Part shown: positions 24,396 to 37,400 of the stretch, in pieces
Numbering within the stretch: position 1 is the first letter of the stretch
Layout: each line of letters opens with the position of its first letter
Source of the DNA: Klebsormidium nitens
Taxonomy: Eukaryota; Streptophyta; Klebsormidiophyceae; Klebsormidiales; Klebsormidiaceae
Direction of reading: 5' to 3'
Assembly (NCBI GenBank): GCA_000708835.1
Contig: DF237353.1
Coordinates: forward strand, 20,553 to 84,552
DNA: 64,000 nucleotides
Made by a program: the position numbers and the translations under genes
The notes under the pieces: generated by a model
Seen by the model: the letters and a program-made list of their open reading frames with translations, nothing else
What the model was told of the DNA's origin: nothing
The model's database searches: none

Positions 24396-27300
24396 TTAAG
24401 ACTCGGGGGACAAATCCTTGTGGGTCCCGGCCGTCTGCCGGCTGTACAACTGCTCCAGGGTCTTCCTCCCGACATCCATCGAGCTCTTGAGGTCCAGCCC
24501 CAAAGCCGCGGCCAGCTTGTTGCCCAGGTCTTCGTCCACCCGGGCAAAGTTGTACAGGTTGATCTGCTGAATCAGCTCGGGGACCGGCTCCGAGTTTACC
24601 CCGGCTTCGGTACCCTCCTTCATGGAGCGCGCCATGTTCGCAATCACACGCTCCTGCTCGTCCGGCTCGAACATCTCCCACATGGCCTTCGCCTGCGCAC
24701 ACACGTAGCTTCCAATTTGAGACTGCGTTTCATAAAATGCATTTTTTGTGGAAGGGGGTGCTCCAGAACTCTTGTCAAAATCTTTAAAACGCTCGCAGGT
24801 TTCAAAGCAGAAACGGTGAGGGTATCACTGAATGTGGAACTAAACATTACGGACCAAATGCGGAAAGGCCAAATTCAGAACCTTGGACCAGAATAGCAAC
24901 TCCCCAGTGCACGAGCAACTTGTGACCATCATCAATAAAAGCCGGGGGTAGACGCCCGTACAACTCAGCAGGAATGGAAAAATCATCTACTTTTAATGAC
25001 GTACAATGGATTGTTTCTGTCAACTCACATGCATGAAGTCGTCCTTGCCGTAGTGGTTCTCGTAGCGCATGCCCGGGCCGGTCACGTTGATTGGGATCGC
25101 CGGGTCGGCGTACTTGGGGTCCGGCTGCGGTCCGCCGAAGCTGTTGGGCTCGTAGTGAGGACCCATCTGAGGAAGCCGCGAAAACGAGCAATGAGTGCAA
25201 GATCGAGCCAGAAGATTGACCGAGGGGAGGTCGACGAGATCAATGATCCACCGTCTGTCAGAAGATTGTTCGAGGGGAAGATCGACGAGACAAATTATCC
25301 AAATTTACCAACCAGAAGGAAGTCCTCTACTCTTGACCGGGCAACAAAAGAAGCACGTTCAGAGAACGTAGTATCACTACTGTAACTCTCTGTATAACCC
25401 AGACACCCCCATATCCTATAAGAAAAAGTCCCAAAGATTCACGAAGCAGTCTTTTGAGTATTCCTGATCCACAAAGTGTACGCCTTACCCCGCCGTTGCC
25501 GTCCATTCTGAAGGCTCCGTCGCGGTGGTAGGTGTGGATGGGGCACCTCGGCTGGTTCACGGGCTGCAACACAACGCGAGTTGAGCATTTCAAAGTTCGT
25601 ACGTCGTGACCAAACACGAAACGTACAGACGTGCAGGAAAGAAGCAATCCAGAAAGAGGCAACATATCTTGCGGAATACCTCTCAAGATAACTCTTGACA
25701 GAGGATAAAAAGACTGTGGATCAAAAGAAAAGAATGTGGATTGGCAAGCCCCTGCAACCATAGGTGGGGCTACAATACTGCAGTGTAGCGGGGCGAACTG
25801 CCGCGCAATTCTCACCAGCTGGAAACCGTTGATGCCTAGACGGTGGTTGTGTGCATCGCGGTAGGCGAAGAGCCGTCCCTGCAGATTAGACCAGTTCTGT
25901 TAAGAGGTACAACAGATTAAGGTCCAACTTGCGGACATCACCAAGCAAGCAGCTGAAAGAATTTCATATGAGAGACGGCGATAACAGCCAGCGTGCAGAG
26001 AAAGACATCCCTGAACATTCGGAGGCCTTTGAATCGATCTAAGATTGGTCAAAACAACTCAGCGCGAGAGCGGTAATAGTGAAAGCGAAGCTACCCACCT
26101 GCAGGAGTCGGTCGGGGGAGAAGCCCAGCCCCGGAACAATGTTGGCGGGGGCGAAAGCTGCCTGCTCGACGTCCTGGAAGTAACTCTCCGGGACACGGTT
26201 GAACTCGAGCTCACCCACCTAAGCACAGAAACACCTTCGTTATTCTGTAACAATCAAGAGATCGACGCCCTAACAGGATTGGTGTATCGGAAAGCACCCG
26301 CTTATCAATCCTAAGAACCGATTTCAGACCTGAACTGATACGTTTACTTCGCTAAAACATGTTTACTTCGCATAACATGTCGACTTCAGTTATCTGTCGC
26401 CCCGAATCGTGACTAAACACCCTAGAGATCCCAATCCTCACGCAATCTGTTCCTGCCAATCCCACACCAAGCAATCCGGCAAAAATCGTTCTCAAGACTC
26501 CGGAACTCGCAGAGCTCATTGCAACCGGATCCTTTCCAGCGGAAGATTCTTTAGCAGCATTAAACTTGAGCAGATCTTAAAGCTGCCTTTCGTACCTCGA
26601 TGAGCGGGAAGTCGTGGCGGCTCCAGACTTTGGTGACGTCGAAGGGGTCGTGCGACAGCTGCTCCGCCTGTTGCTCCGTCATCACCTGGATGTGCATCTT
26701 CCACTTGGGGTACTCGCCCGACCGAATGGCCTGCGAGAAACCAGCAGATTTTACTTCCAGGAACCGATGAGAACCGATTAGCACTTCTAACAAAGGAATT
26801 CTTGAGGCATTCCCGCCTGCTAGAGAACTGCCAGAGCGCAATGAACCAACCCGCAATCGTTTCAAATATGTCAAAAGTGCCCGGACGGGGTGTGGGGAAA
26901 CGGGGGGGCAAGTTGTGCATGAGTTGGAAAAATAGAGATGCTTCTTTAGCTGCCAAATGAACGCGATCTGCGGCGCAAAAAGGATATGGCAGACACATCT
27001 GATGCTACACCAATCGCATTCCAAATCAATAGAACTCCCAAGCTTGGGGAACAAAAGCGTATTATCTCAACACTTTCTATCGGTACACCACCAGTCTATA
27101 AGTAGATATGGGAACGAGAGCGTACTATCTCAGAACTTTCTATCGATACACCACCAGTCTATAAGTAGATATGCAAGACATTAGGAAGATAAGGAAGACA
27201 CAGGCAATATAAAAATAGGTGCCAACCGAACGTTGCTTACATTGATCATGTCTTTGTTGAAGAAGTCGGGATCCTTGCCCGACAAGTCGATGCCCTCCTC

Positions 27301-30134
27301 GGAGGTCAGATTCTTAATCTCCTGCTGACTGTGGAAGTGGTACTTGACCTGCAATATGGAACGCAATGGATGCGGTGGTGTGGAAGACCTACTATAAAAA
27401 AGGACCTACATGCTCGAGAACAACCTTTGAATGACTTATCAAGCATTTGGGATTTGGATACGATCATAAAGATGGAAACGAAAACCTTGCTCATCATCTC
27501 GACATTACACACATGGGTTGCCGACAACCCCCACGGATACGCAATGCCTGATGGTCCAGATAAACGAGAACGCTGCTCGCTCAAATTAAGCTTACCCAGA
27601 CACGCTCCTTGTCCTTGTTGATCATGGAGAAAGCGTGTACTCCGTAACCGTTCATGTACCGATAGCTCTTAGGAATACCGCGGTCCCCGAACAGCCACAG
27701 CACCTGGCAGGACAAAGATCTCACGGCATCGGAACCCGTTGCGTATGCCCAACAGAGCATGACCATCACACTTGTTGGCCTCTGGCTCATGGGCTCGGCT
27801 TCCTTGTTTGTAGGGAAAGGCCAAGCTTCGAGGAGAGGCATTCACAGACGAAGCAGTTTCAAGGAGAAAGCCGAATCAAGATGTAACGAAAGGGCACACC
27901 GTCGCGGTATTGCATTCAGAAGTGCCAGTATCGCGGTGAAGCAAATTTGTGGAAAAAGGAAACGGGGAAAAAGGAAAAGACAACGACACAGAGTCCATAC
28001 ACAGAACCTCCCCCCGTGTTTGAAGTGAGGTCAAATGGTGAATTGGCCGCGTACCTGGTGGACTGACTCCGGGGTCAGCCCCCAGAAGTCCCAGCGGTGC
28101 ACCCACGACTTGAGGCCGCGAGGGTCGCGCATCAGCGAGTGGACCAGGTCGGGGAACTTCACGGGGTCCCTGAAACATGACGGCAATCATCATTAGGTCC
28201 GATTGGATCAGAAACTTGCGGACTTGATGGAGTCTGGACAACGGACCAGAGAATATCAAACTCGTCAATAGAATTCTGTTCTGAAGGTGCTGGGATCGTC
28301 CGCTCGTCAATATTCTGGGCAAGCAAGCATTTTGAACGTACTTGCATCGCGATTAACGCGAAGTTTCACATGCGTGATATGTCCTCACCGGAAGAAGAAA
28401 ATAGGGGAGTTGTTGCCAACGAGATCCCAGTTGCCTGCAGACAAGGGCAGATAACAGTGAGTGAACAAATGCACGAAGGGTAAAACCAACACATGAAATG
28501 CTGCGCTGACGTGACTCTATCCAACTAGAATGATAACATGAGTGACATTAAGAACTTCTGAGAATACTACAAAGAATCCAATGTGAACCAGCATAGAGTA
28601 ATCTCGCTTTAATACTTAGCTTCTAGACTTTCGGCACTCGCAGGGCGTTAAGCTGGACATCGCCTTGGCCTTAATCTTCTATAACTTTCAAAACCTTCCT
28701 AGTAAGGTTTCCTCTTGCTCACCGTCCTCGGTGTAGAACTTGAGGGCGAATCCCCTGATGTCACGGACCGAGTCCGAGTTACCGTGCTCAGCAGTGACTC
28801 CACTCCACCGACAGAAGATCTCAGTCGACTTGCCAGACTCAAAGACCTGCCAGGAAAAAAAGAGAGCAAAACGAACTTGGTGAGGGTGGGAATCGAGCGG
28901 CTTGATAAGAAGCTGACCGTCAGCTTTGAGAAGAACTTTCCCTGAAAACGCCCCGTTTTCGATCCTCGGAACGAACTACCAACGTGTGTGCTTACCAGAG
29001 TACTCAATACGACGTCACTTTAACCATCAATTGAGCTTCGCCAATACATAAGCCTGTGGCATTTACAAACTTCAAACCCCTGTGCGTTGCGTCTTTAACA
29101 CCGACGAACCAGCATTTGAACATCGCTTCTCGAGATCAAGATTGCGGCGAAGAAGAGAGAAACGAAACGAAGCTTACCTTGGCTTCGGTGTACTTGGCCA
29201 TGTCTGAGTTGGTCACGGTGAACTTTCCGAACGCTCCAACGCCCTTAGCGTGGACGACCCGCGGTACAACACGCTCCCTGTTCAGGGCAGCCTGCGCAGA
29301 CGCACGAGTGACGACCATAAGATACGCTTTCAGCCCCACAAATCCTTCTAATGAGCAAACCTGTTCAGTCACCGACGAAATGATCGAATGTGAAATAGCA
29401 GCACAAAATTCTCGGACGCAAAAGAGGACACTCCTGCAACTGAACAATGGCGACACACCAATGAAGACACAAACAATATCCCGTGTGTAGGGACAAAATG
29501 GACCTGTCAACAATCACTACGGAAGATTGTCAGAACCAATCGAAGGACATTATTTAAATGAAGATATACACTGACGACACAGTAAGATCTGGACAAGCTG
29601 AATAATCAAAAAAGGAAGTATACTCGACGAAGAATTTAGACTCTTGAGTTAAGCAGCTGCCAAAAACCGAGCCACCGACCAAGTTCGACTGACTTCGATT
29701 AGCAGGCGCAAAAAACTGAGGAAGTTGATGAAGAGCTGGTACAGTATTCATTCACAGATGCAGGCTTTACTCCCACCAATTTCTGAGCCGCAACTTCTGA
29801 GCGGTTCGAAATGTCGACCTGAAGAAGCTCGCAAGGAACTCACGTTCTTCTCGTACAGGTTGATGTCCTCTGTCAGCAGCAGGGGCCCCTGCTTCCCCGC
29901 CGAGATGCTGTTGTAGTTGTCCCCAAGGGGACGGCCGTCCAGGGTGGTCATAATGTCAGGATTGATCTTCTTGGCAGTGGTCTCCGCCAGCTCGGCCCCC
30001 TTCTCCAGGCCCTTCTCCATCTTTGTCCCCAGGCTAGTTCCTGGGCGGCTGGCCGCTTCGTGAACATCTGGGTCTTGCACGGCCAGCTTGACCGACTCGA
30101 TGCCCTGTCCCACGGCGTTCTTCACCCTGTCCAT
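24396..30134 (-). CDS. CAT: Haem catalase, 13 exons, 577 aa
   Basis: Disproportionates H2O2 to water and oxygen (EC 1.11.1.6). Minus-strand exons: 30134-29844, 29291-29178, 28846-28723, 28434-28389, 28169-28055, 27703-27596, 27348-27241, 26730-26596, 26218-26099, 25878-25816, 25563-25489, 25166-25029, 24692-24396; every junction keeps the frame. Distal His111 in [12 protein letters not shown], Asn184 in LVGNNSP, and the proximal RLFAY motif with Arg389 and haem-ligand Tyr393 are all present. Wording such as [24 protein letters not shown] and [14 protein letters not shown] resembles clade 3 small-subunit catalases of bacteria, fungi and animals more than plant clade 1 (inference). The N-terminus is extended by about 60 residues. 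No C-terminal SKL; it ends LSPES. A 3' splice site lies 29 bases before the ATG, suggesting an intron in the 5' UTR or a missed first exon. Confidence 0.96.
25209..25302. repeat. 50-bp tandem duplication in catalase intron
   Basis: Bases from 25209 repeat from 25259 with period 50: CAGAAGATTG..CGAGGGGA..TCGACGAGA..., about 80% identical. It lies wholly in the intron right of catalase exon 12. Confidence 0.75.
27047..27173. repeat. 63-bp tandem duplication in catalase intron
   Basis: Two copies with period exactly 63 (27047-27110 and 27111-27173), sharing TACACCACCAGTCTATAAGT and differing at a handful of sites. It lies in the intron between catalase exons 7 and 8. No coding or structural role visible. 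Confidence 0.88.
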
Positions 30135-32200
30135 GGTGCCCTCCGCTCTAGTTGCGTGGTATCCTGCGAGAAAAGGATTCCGAAAGTGTTATCAGGAAGT
30201 GGAAATGGAAGAATTGCAGTCGATAGTAGACATCCGGACGCAAGTTCATAATTTGTGAACGAATCCTGCAATTCTGCAATGAAAGGAAGGTGCCATGGTG
30301 TGCTTGTTTGATTGTTGTCGATTAATTTGTAGGTAATTTGCGTTAGTTTAAGAAGGAAAGACCAGATGGTGCCAGACGGATCTCACTATCCCAGAAACAC
30401 TTGCACCTAGGTACAAGATGGAGCTGTTCAGAATGCTTGCTCATTGTTTTCGCCCTCTTCTGCAAAGCTAATTGCTTGCGACTGTCGTGTGTGGCAACAA
30501 AACGGGTTGGTCTTCTGGGGACTCACACGAATTTTTGAGGGCTCGAAATGGACTTCTGACTGCCAAAGCTGTCAGGTCGAAGTGGGAAACTAACTTTAAC
30601 ACTGAACTCAAGTTTCGAAATGAGTTTCTCAAAATGCTGTTTCTGACGCGGGTGAATCTTCTCAGAATGCTGTTTCTGACACCACACAATTTTTCAGGAT
30701 GCTGTTTCTGACACCACCACCAAAGATCTGCTTGCCCCACAAGGACGTGTTCCCAGACTTTACATCAGGTACCCTTGTTGAGGAGGTGAGCTGGTGAGAA
30801 AGGCCTTTGCTCACACCCTCATCTGCCCCTTCAACTGCCTTCTGTCACATGGTGTGTTCATCCCAGAACAAAAACTCAGAATAGGCAACCTCAGCTGAGA
30901 CATGCGGCATCCCTCCAATATGAAAGGTTCAACAACAGCAGCACCAGCAAACATAGACGAAAATCCTTGCACAGGCAAGGAAGCACATAATGTGGGCGGA
31001 TCCGATCAATCTGTGCATGACCCCCTCGCACTCACTCTTTCCTGATGTAGAGAAGATGGCAGGGAATCCGAATTGCCGCAGCGGCGCACTTCCTGCGTAA
31101 CTTGAGCTGCTCCTCAAAGCGCTGATGCAAGGTGAGAGGCTTAAACGAACAGAGGACGCAGACATTGTGCACTTGTCGTTCTCTCTCACGTAAATCCGTC
31201 CAAGCGGCGGATTTCTTGGCTACGGTACTTCGTTGACAACGGTACTTCGTTGACAGAATCTCAGCTCTGTCAAACCGCAATCAGAGAAACTTCGACAAAC
31301 CAGCGAGGAAGGAGGGAGCTCCTCTGTTGACAGACAAGCTTCGGAGCTGGAAAACGATCAAGCTCGTCCGTTTCAATCTTCCAGCACTGATCGAACGGAA
31401 CGGCTGCCTTTGTTGCAGGATATGCATCAGCATGCACCTGTGTGCTGCATGCAATCCTGTCTAGGCAGTGCATCAGCAGAGTCGACAGACCTCTAACCGC
31501 CAGTGAGGCGGCAGACCACGTCCGCCGGCCCCGCGGCTTGCTCACGATTTTCGTCATTGCTCCCTCTGCCGTGGCCCTCCACGTCCTGGAGACATTATGT
31601 TGGCTTGTCTCTCTGCGCATGCATTGCATCCCCGCATGGGGGGGCTGTTGTCAGTGGTGCTTGATACCCCCCGGGCTCTTATCTCGTTGCCAAAGCATCC
31701 GGCGCCGCACGGAGCTGCATGCATGTGACAGAAGACGACCAGCTGCATGCAGTGTTGCGCGCGAGCCGCACCTGTCACGGGTCTACTAAATATGATTCCC
31801 GGGGTACAGCCTGCGGCGGGCCGCGGCCGCCCGTGACGCCGGTTAGCCTCGGCCGGCCCGCCCGCGGCCCGGCCGCACAAAAGCACCGCGCGCGCGGAAA
31901 CGACTGAGCATGCTCGTGTGCAATACCTATGACCGTACATGAGAGACTTGAGCAGAACCGCGCGAGCACACCGTGACTGTCTCAGACTTCAGCAAGATAG
32001 TGTACGCGAGCCCAATCGCGCGTGCCCTGACTCGGGTGATCATCCAAAATCTGGCGGGAATGGCATGCCAAGTCTCGATTAATGAAGCAATACTAGACGC
32101 CAGTCACGATGCCCGAGCCGGTGGGCATGTCTAGTTTTGATTGCAAACCTGGTGCCTAAACTAGGTAAATGGTAATGCTGGAGCTGCTGAAGACAGGGAC
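30135..32200. other. Divergent intergenic region with GC-rich block
   Basis: 2 kb between the catalase and MYND gene starts; it must hold both promoters. A short repeat of ATGCTGTTTCTGAC occurs three times at 30631-30720. Around 31790-31910 the DNA becomes extremely GC-rich with overlapping GGCCG/CGGCC palindromes, like a CpG-rich promoter core. No credible coding exon recognised, though an unseen first catalase exon could be here. Confidence 0.5.
30631..30720. repeat. Short triple direct repeat
   Basis: ATGCTGTTTCTGAC occurs at about 30633, 30667 and 30698, each preceded by a short A/G-rich stretch; spacing is 31-34 bases. Upstream of catalase, no coding role seen. Confidence 0.7.
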
Positions 32201-33601
32201 ATGGTGCGCTCAGCTGGTCCCTGCACTGAAGCCTGCCTCTCCAAGGTCAACGAAGGTCGAGTGCAACTCACCGACCGCGAAAACCTGGAGATGCTTCAGG
32301 CGCCAGCGTCCTCTACCTTTCTGAAACACTCTCTGAAAGGCGCACAGTCCAAGAATGCAGTGGATCGCCTGGTGGCTCTGCGGGAGTTCACACACGTCTT
32401 CCTGCCTATCGTGTTCAGCGTCTCAGCAGGGCAACATGCTGTGAACGTCGCCACATTCATGCTAGAAGGGGGTTTTCTGGCACCAATAGTCGAGGGGTTG
32501 AAAGCAGCGGCTGGGGGTGACTGGGTGGTGGTTCCAGACCTTTCCGGTTCCGAATATCCGGCAAAGTGCAAGAAGCATGGCAGGGCAGTGCGAACTCATT
32601 TGTCGCAGGCCCTGGTCGCGATTCATGCTCTTTGCTCCCTGGCCTTGGACGTCAGGCTAGTGCGCTTTATCCTGAGGACTAGGCCGGACCTGTTGAATAT
32701 CCTAGAGCTCTTGTACATTGCGGCAGAGAAGCCTAGAGTTCCGGACGGGGTACTGATCCGCACAGAGGTTGCTCGCACGCTGACCCGCATGACCGCCTTT
32801 TCGGAACCTCTACGAAAGGAGCTTGCTATGCAGAACCCCAAGTTTGTCCTCAGACTGGTTACCTTTGCGTCAGAAAACGTTGAGGAAGTCACAATCTTCG
32901 AGGGGCCCTTCTGTCTTATCGCGAATCTACATCATTACCTGGAATTGGTGGATGTTTCGACGGCGATGGTTGAGCTCACAGCAAAGGTCCTGCTTCACTC
33001 CCAACGCGCGACAGACATTACAATGGGTTGCAGGATCTACAACCATCTGAGGGAGAAGGCAGCGTGCAGCACCCTGCCAGATTCCAGATTGTTCAAATCT
33101 GCTGTTCTGGCTCTTGCCATCTGCGAAGCGGACTCTCTGGAGCACGATGCCAGATTGTTTGGCTTCAAACTATCAGGGCTTTACTGGTCAACTCTCGAAG
33201 ATATCCCTAAAGGTGGATTTTCCAAAAATCCACGTATATGGCTTGAAGCTCCAAAGCTCGTTCTCAAGTTGAAACGCTTGGCACAAGACCATTCTCCAGT
33301 GTCACTTCAAAGGGCAAAGGAGTTGGAGGCTATCTACTCCACTGGATTCTCCGCCCCCAACTTCCGAACCGTGCGGATGTCTGCAAGTGCTGAGGCCAGC
33401 TTGGGACAGGGAGCGAACTTACCTGGTGTCGAAAATATAGACCGTAAAGCTTTGCGGAAGTGCTGTTGGGCTAGTTGTGGGAAAGCCGAGTTAGTGACGG
33501 GGCAGTTCAAGGCGTGCTCCAAATGTAAGCTTGTGGTATACTGCGGGGCAGCTTGTCAAAAACTCGACTGGAAAGCAGGACACAAGGTCGTTTGCTGTTG
33601 A
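32201..33601 (+). CDS. MYND-type zinc finger protein, intronless, 466 aa
   Basis: Single open frame. Residues 1-410 are alpha-helical with leucine-rich helices (for example LVRFILRTRPDLLNILELLY), compatible with an armadillo-like fold. The last 46 residues are a MYND finger: CWASCGKAE, FKACSKCKLVVYC, GAACQKLDWKAGHKVVC. All zinc ligands are present (four Cys pairs plus the His of GHK); the usual His before Trp is Asp. MYND fingers bind proline-rich peptides; the partner here is unknown. The start is the ATG at 32201; nearby upstream ATGs are out of frame. It shares architecture with the MYND gene at 45737-47797, with low sequence similarity. Lack of introns among intron-rich neighbours hints at retroposition or lineage-specific expansion (inference). 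Confidence 0.87.
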   Translation: MVRSAGPCTEACLSKVNEGRVQLTDRENLEMLQAPASSTFLKHSLKGAQSKNAVDRLVALREFTHVFLPIVFSVSAGQHAVNVATFMLEGGFLAPIVEGLKAAAGGDWVVVPDLSGSEYPAKCKKHGRAVRTHLSQALVAIHALCSLALDVRLVRFILRTRPDLLNILELLYIAAEKPRVPDGVLIRTEVARTLTRMTAFSEPLRKELAMQNPKFVLRLVTFASENVEEVTIFEGPFCLIANLHHYLELVDVSTAMVELTAKVLLHSQRATDITMGCRIYNHLREKAACSTLPDSRLFKSAVLALAICEADSLEHDARLFGFKLSGLYWSTLEDIPKGGFSKNPRIWLEAPKLVLKLKRLAQDHSPVSLQRAKELEAIYSTGFSAPNFRTVRMSASAEASLGQGANLPGVENIDRKALRKCCWASCGKAELVTGQFKACSKCKLVVYCGAACQKLDWKAGHKVVCC

Positions 33602-34437
33602 CGTCCTAGATTGATTGATAACGGTGTCTGCATTGATGCCTGGTTGGTTGTAAACCACAAAATGCCTCTTCCAAAAGTTCAACTTAATTTTCTGATTGTC
33701 TAAGTTGAAGTTCCTTGCCAGTGACAGCTTTTGGTTACCAATGCATGGTAACCAATGCATCATCTCTTGCATTCATGAACTGTGTGTCTATGTAAGGTGG
33801 ACTCTTGCTTTGAAGTCGGCTTGGCCTGCAAATTGTACAATCAATGCGATCTCACCACATGACCAGATGGCATACACAATTCTGCAGCCATGCTAGTCAA
33901 CCATGTGCCTATTATATGCTCAGTTAAGGAACATACAACACTGAAAGGACTTCGGTTGAGGTCTTCTTTGCGATATCTCCGCGGCCGTCTATCTTAACAA
34001 GTAGTGCAAGATCTTGATACGAACGTACACATACAAACCAGCTGCGGCATATGAAAGCTGGCTGGATTGATGTGTAGTGCACAAGAAGGATATTCGCGAT
34101 TTGAACGCTTAGTTGCAACTGCGCAGCCTGGCCCAAATATTACCGTCGGCCCAGTCTGAAAGCATCCAACATGGGGACGTCGTGACAACTGGCGCGTGTA
34201 TGAGTGCACCTTCGAAGATGTTCAGATTGATATGCACAATAATATGTGCGATCAATTCACATGATGAACAATAGATAGGATAGTATACGGCAAGGGCAGA
34301 ATGGACCGGACAGAATTGCCGCATGCATACCGTCTTTAGGTGAGTGAGAACTACAGACCTGCGAGGACGTGGATGTTGCTCGTAGCCTGAGTCAAGATTT
34401 CAAGGTCAACAATATCGAAGCATGGGCAAACCCCGTC
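33602..34437. other. Intergenic, no gene seen
   Basis: Tail-to-tail spacer between the MYND gene and the Puf gene; presumably 3' UTRs. No coding or RNA gene recognised. Confidence 0.55.
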
Positions 34438-37400
34438 CTAAGAAGCTTTCTTCTTTCTCGTGCGTGGCTTCTCAGCTGCAGCTGCCTTACTTTCGGGCTT
34501 CGCAACTGAAACTGCTGGAGCATCTTGAGGTTTTGCAAAGAGGGACTTTGTGCTCTCTAAGCCACCCGACTTTAACAGAGGCTCGACTTCCTTCCGAACC
34601 GCTTTGGAAGTTGCTTCATGCCCGCAGTGATAAAGAGCGGCCACCACTTTGGCACTGCATAGAAGAGTTCGAACGTCAGCTTTTGCCGCGTGTCAAAGAC
34701 TCTCGGGGTTCGACATCTTCCTTTTCAACAGGAGCGAATGTCGAAAAGGTGTTTCAAGTGCGAGCAAGCAGGACAAAACGGGTCATGTACTGAAAAGGGT
34801 CCCTAACCCGTGCACTCGTAAAGCAAAGGAAATAGCAAGATGTCAATCAGGTGCTGCAAGCTCTGGGTCGCAGTTCGGCAAGCGCCCTTTCAATCTGACG
34901 TCCATTGCTCATCACCCAAGAGAGACTTGCTGAGGGAAGTCACACCTAGCGACTTGACACCAGGGCCGGAGATCGGCACTGGGCTGATCGGTTTCGCCCT
35001 CAGCCCGTACTGAAGGCAACATTCGATTGTCCTTGAGCATTCCCTGAACGGAGCAATCAAGGGGATGGTCAAACCCGGACGGCCCACCTGTGCTGCCCGG
35101 TGGCTAGCTTTTTACACCGCCCCTTGATGGCCTGGTACAGCACCGCTGCGAAGGGCTGCGCGCTCGAGTCGCCCTCGGGGGCCGGTACGTCGACCAGCTT
35201 CTTTATCGTCCGATTGGCGAACATCTGGTCCAGCACATGCTGCGAGAACGAGGAGCCACGTCACTGAGGGTTGCAGTGGAACGATTCAACAAGTGAAGTC
35301 GGTATGGGCGAGAAGGAACTTTGGTCCGAAGTGAAGAAGGTCGTTGAGAGCCAGCCTTCAGAGCCATTATGACTGCGAGACACGAACGGCGACGCAAGGC
35401 GTACTTAATTAGGATTTATCGAGACAACAGGAAGCAGTTTGGCTTGAGGGAATAGAAGCAAGGATGCTGCTTGCAAGAAGCGCTCGAAGTCACAGCGGCC
35501 AGCAACGAAGACGGGCTGCAACAACGAGAATCAAACCATATAGAACACTCTAGAAGCAAGGATGCTGCTCGCAAGAAGCGCTCAGAGTCTCAACCGGGTC
35601 AAAAACGAAGACGCGCTGCAACAACAAGAATCAAACCACAAAAACGACACGTACCTCCTCCGTCTCGTCCCCGCTTGTACTCTCTTCCGGGGTTGCCGGC
35701 CATGGCTCCGCAGCCTCGTCCGCAATCGCCTGTTGCACCGACACCACGGACACGCCGTCTACCCGGTGCAGGATCCCGTCGGCCCCGCCGCGCGCCACCT
35801 CGAAGATGACGTCACAGGCCCACTGGGAACGGAGGAACTCGCCCGCGCTCGCTGCGCACGTGGCGACCAATTCCTGCAAAGGAGTCGAAGAGAAGACTCA
35901 GTTGAAGGAGGCGAGGGGGGCGCCAAACTATCGACAAAAAGGGCAGCTTGGCAGGTCGGGGGGGGGGGGAGACAGTTGGTAGCTCGGTCTGAACGAACTC
36001 TTCGGTTTTGAAGAGCGCCGACATCCTTTCGGGCTTCGAATCAAGGCACTCGGACCAAAAGCATATGTAAGACGGTGACCCCTCTGACAACCGAAGCTGC
36101 CTTTTAATGGACACAAGAACAGTTGGCCGACTGAATTCAACACCCTGCGTCCAACCGTGACGGATGACAGAACTGAACGCGCCCGACCTCAATTCGAATC
36201 CCAACCTAGTTCAGTACGACCAGCCTATAATTCCCCCACCTTTGCTAGCCCGCTCCCTTGCAGCAGCTCCAGCCTGCGCAGCGCCGGGTCCTTCTTACTC
36301 GCCCCCACCATCGGTCCGTCGTCCACAAACTCCTTCTCCGCCGCTTTCTTCTTCTCCGCAATCGACACCCCCCCGCGCTTCCGCTTCTTCTTCCCGTCAC
36401 CCTCCCCCTCCCCCGATGGCCCCGCGGCCTCCTCCTCACCATTACCGTCACCCATTACCGCGTCGGCTTCCTCCCCTTCCTCGTTCTTTACCGGTTCCAT
36501 ATGTGGAACCGTCGGTTGCGCCCCGGAAGGCTCCGCGAACTGCGCCTTAAACGCCTCCGCACGCGCTTTCGCGGCGGCTTCTTCTTTGGGAGTCGGAATT
36601 CTAGGGGGCTGGAGCAGCGAGACGACCATTTGGGGAAAGTAGCGCGGAGAGAGGGGGGCCAGAAGGTGAAGAAAGACGCGGCGGGCGTACTTGTGCAGCA
36701 CGAGGTCTTTTAGATTGGCGCCCAGGATCTCGGGCATGACACCCTGCAGTGAAGGAGTGTCGTTCATTGATGGTCCAGAAACCACACGCTCCAACGTTTC
36801 CAACAACTACGGAGTCGGGCAAGCGATCTCACAGGCCAAAATGCTCAAAACGATTGAACCTCCTCCCCTCCACTTCTGTCCCCCCGAGAGTCAAGAGCTC
36901 TCTTACGTTGTCACAACCCTTCTACCGCAACATCATGAGCCAAGCATCTAGCATAGGCTGCGGCACGATAAAACCGCAAGTAGTGCCGGACCCGGTTCAA
37001 CGGTAGAGGATGAACAACAATCAAGAGCCTATATATCTCTTAGTCGTGATAAATAGCAGAATAGCGTGAAGTGGGAAACTCGCGAGTTCAACTTTCCGCA
37101 ACCCAAATCAATCGGAACGTTTTCATGCCCTCATGCCAGATGCTAACCCAGTTCCTAACCCGGTTCCTCACCTTGTTGATGAGTGTCGTGTCGTCCGTCA
37201 GCTCCAGCAGCCGCAGCAGCACCACGTTGCCGTACTCGTCCTCCAGCACTTTGCCGACCGTCCCCTTGAGCGCCTTCACAATCTTCTTGCGCTCCTTGGC
37301 ACCCCCCGCAGTGACCACTGCCACGCCGACCTCTGCGCCGTCCTTGGTGTGCACCATGCGGAGCAGCAGGGGGCCCGACAGGTTCTCGACGATGTCCTCT

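Noticed and set aside
31270-31940. Overlapping minus-strand open stretches upstream of catalase as a first exon
   Set aside because: None has a donor that joins in phase to the acceptor at 30163, and composition reflects the GC-rich block only.
36180-36210. A TTCGAATCCC word resembling a tRNA B box
   Set aside because: No matching A box or cloverleaf around it, and it lies at the end of a Puf gene exon region.
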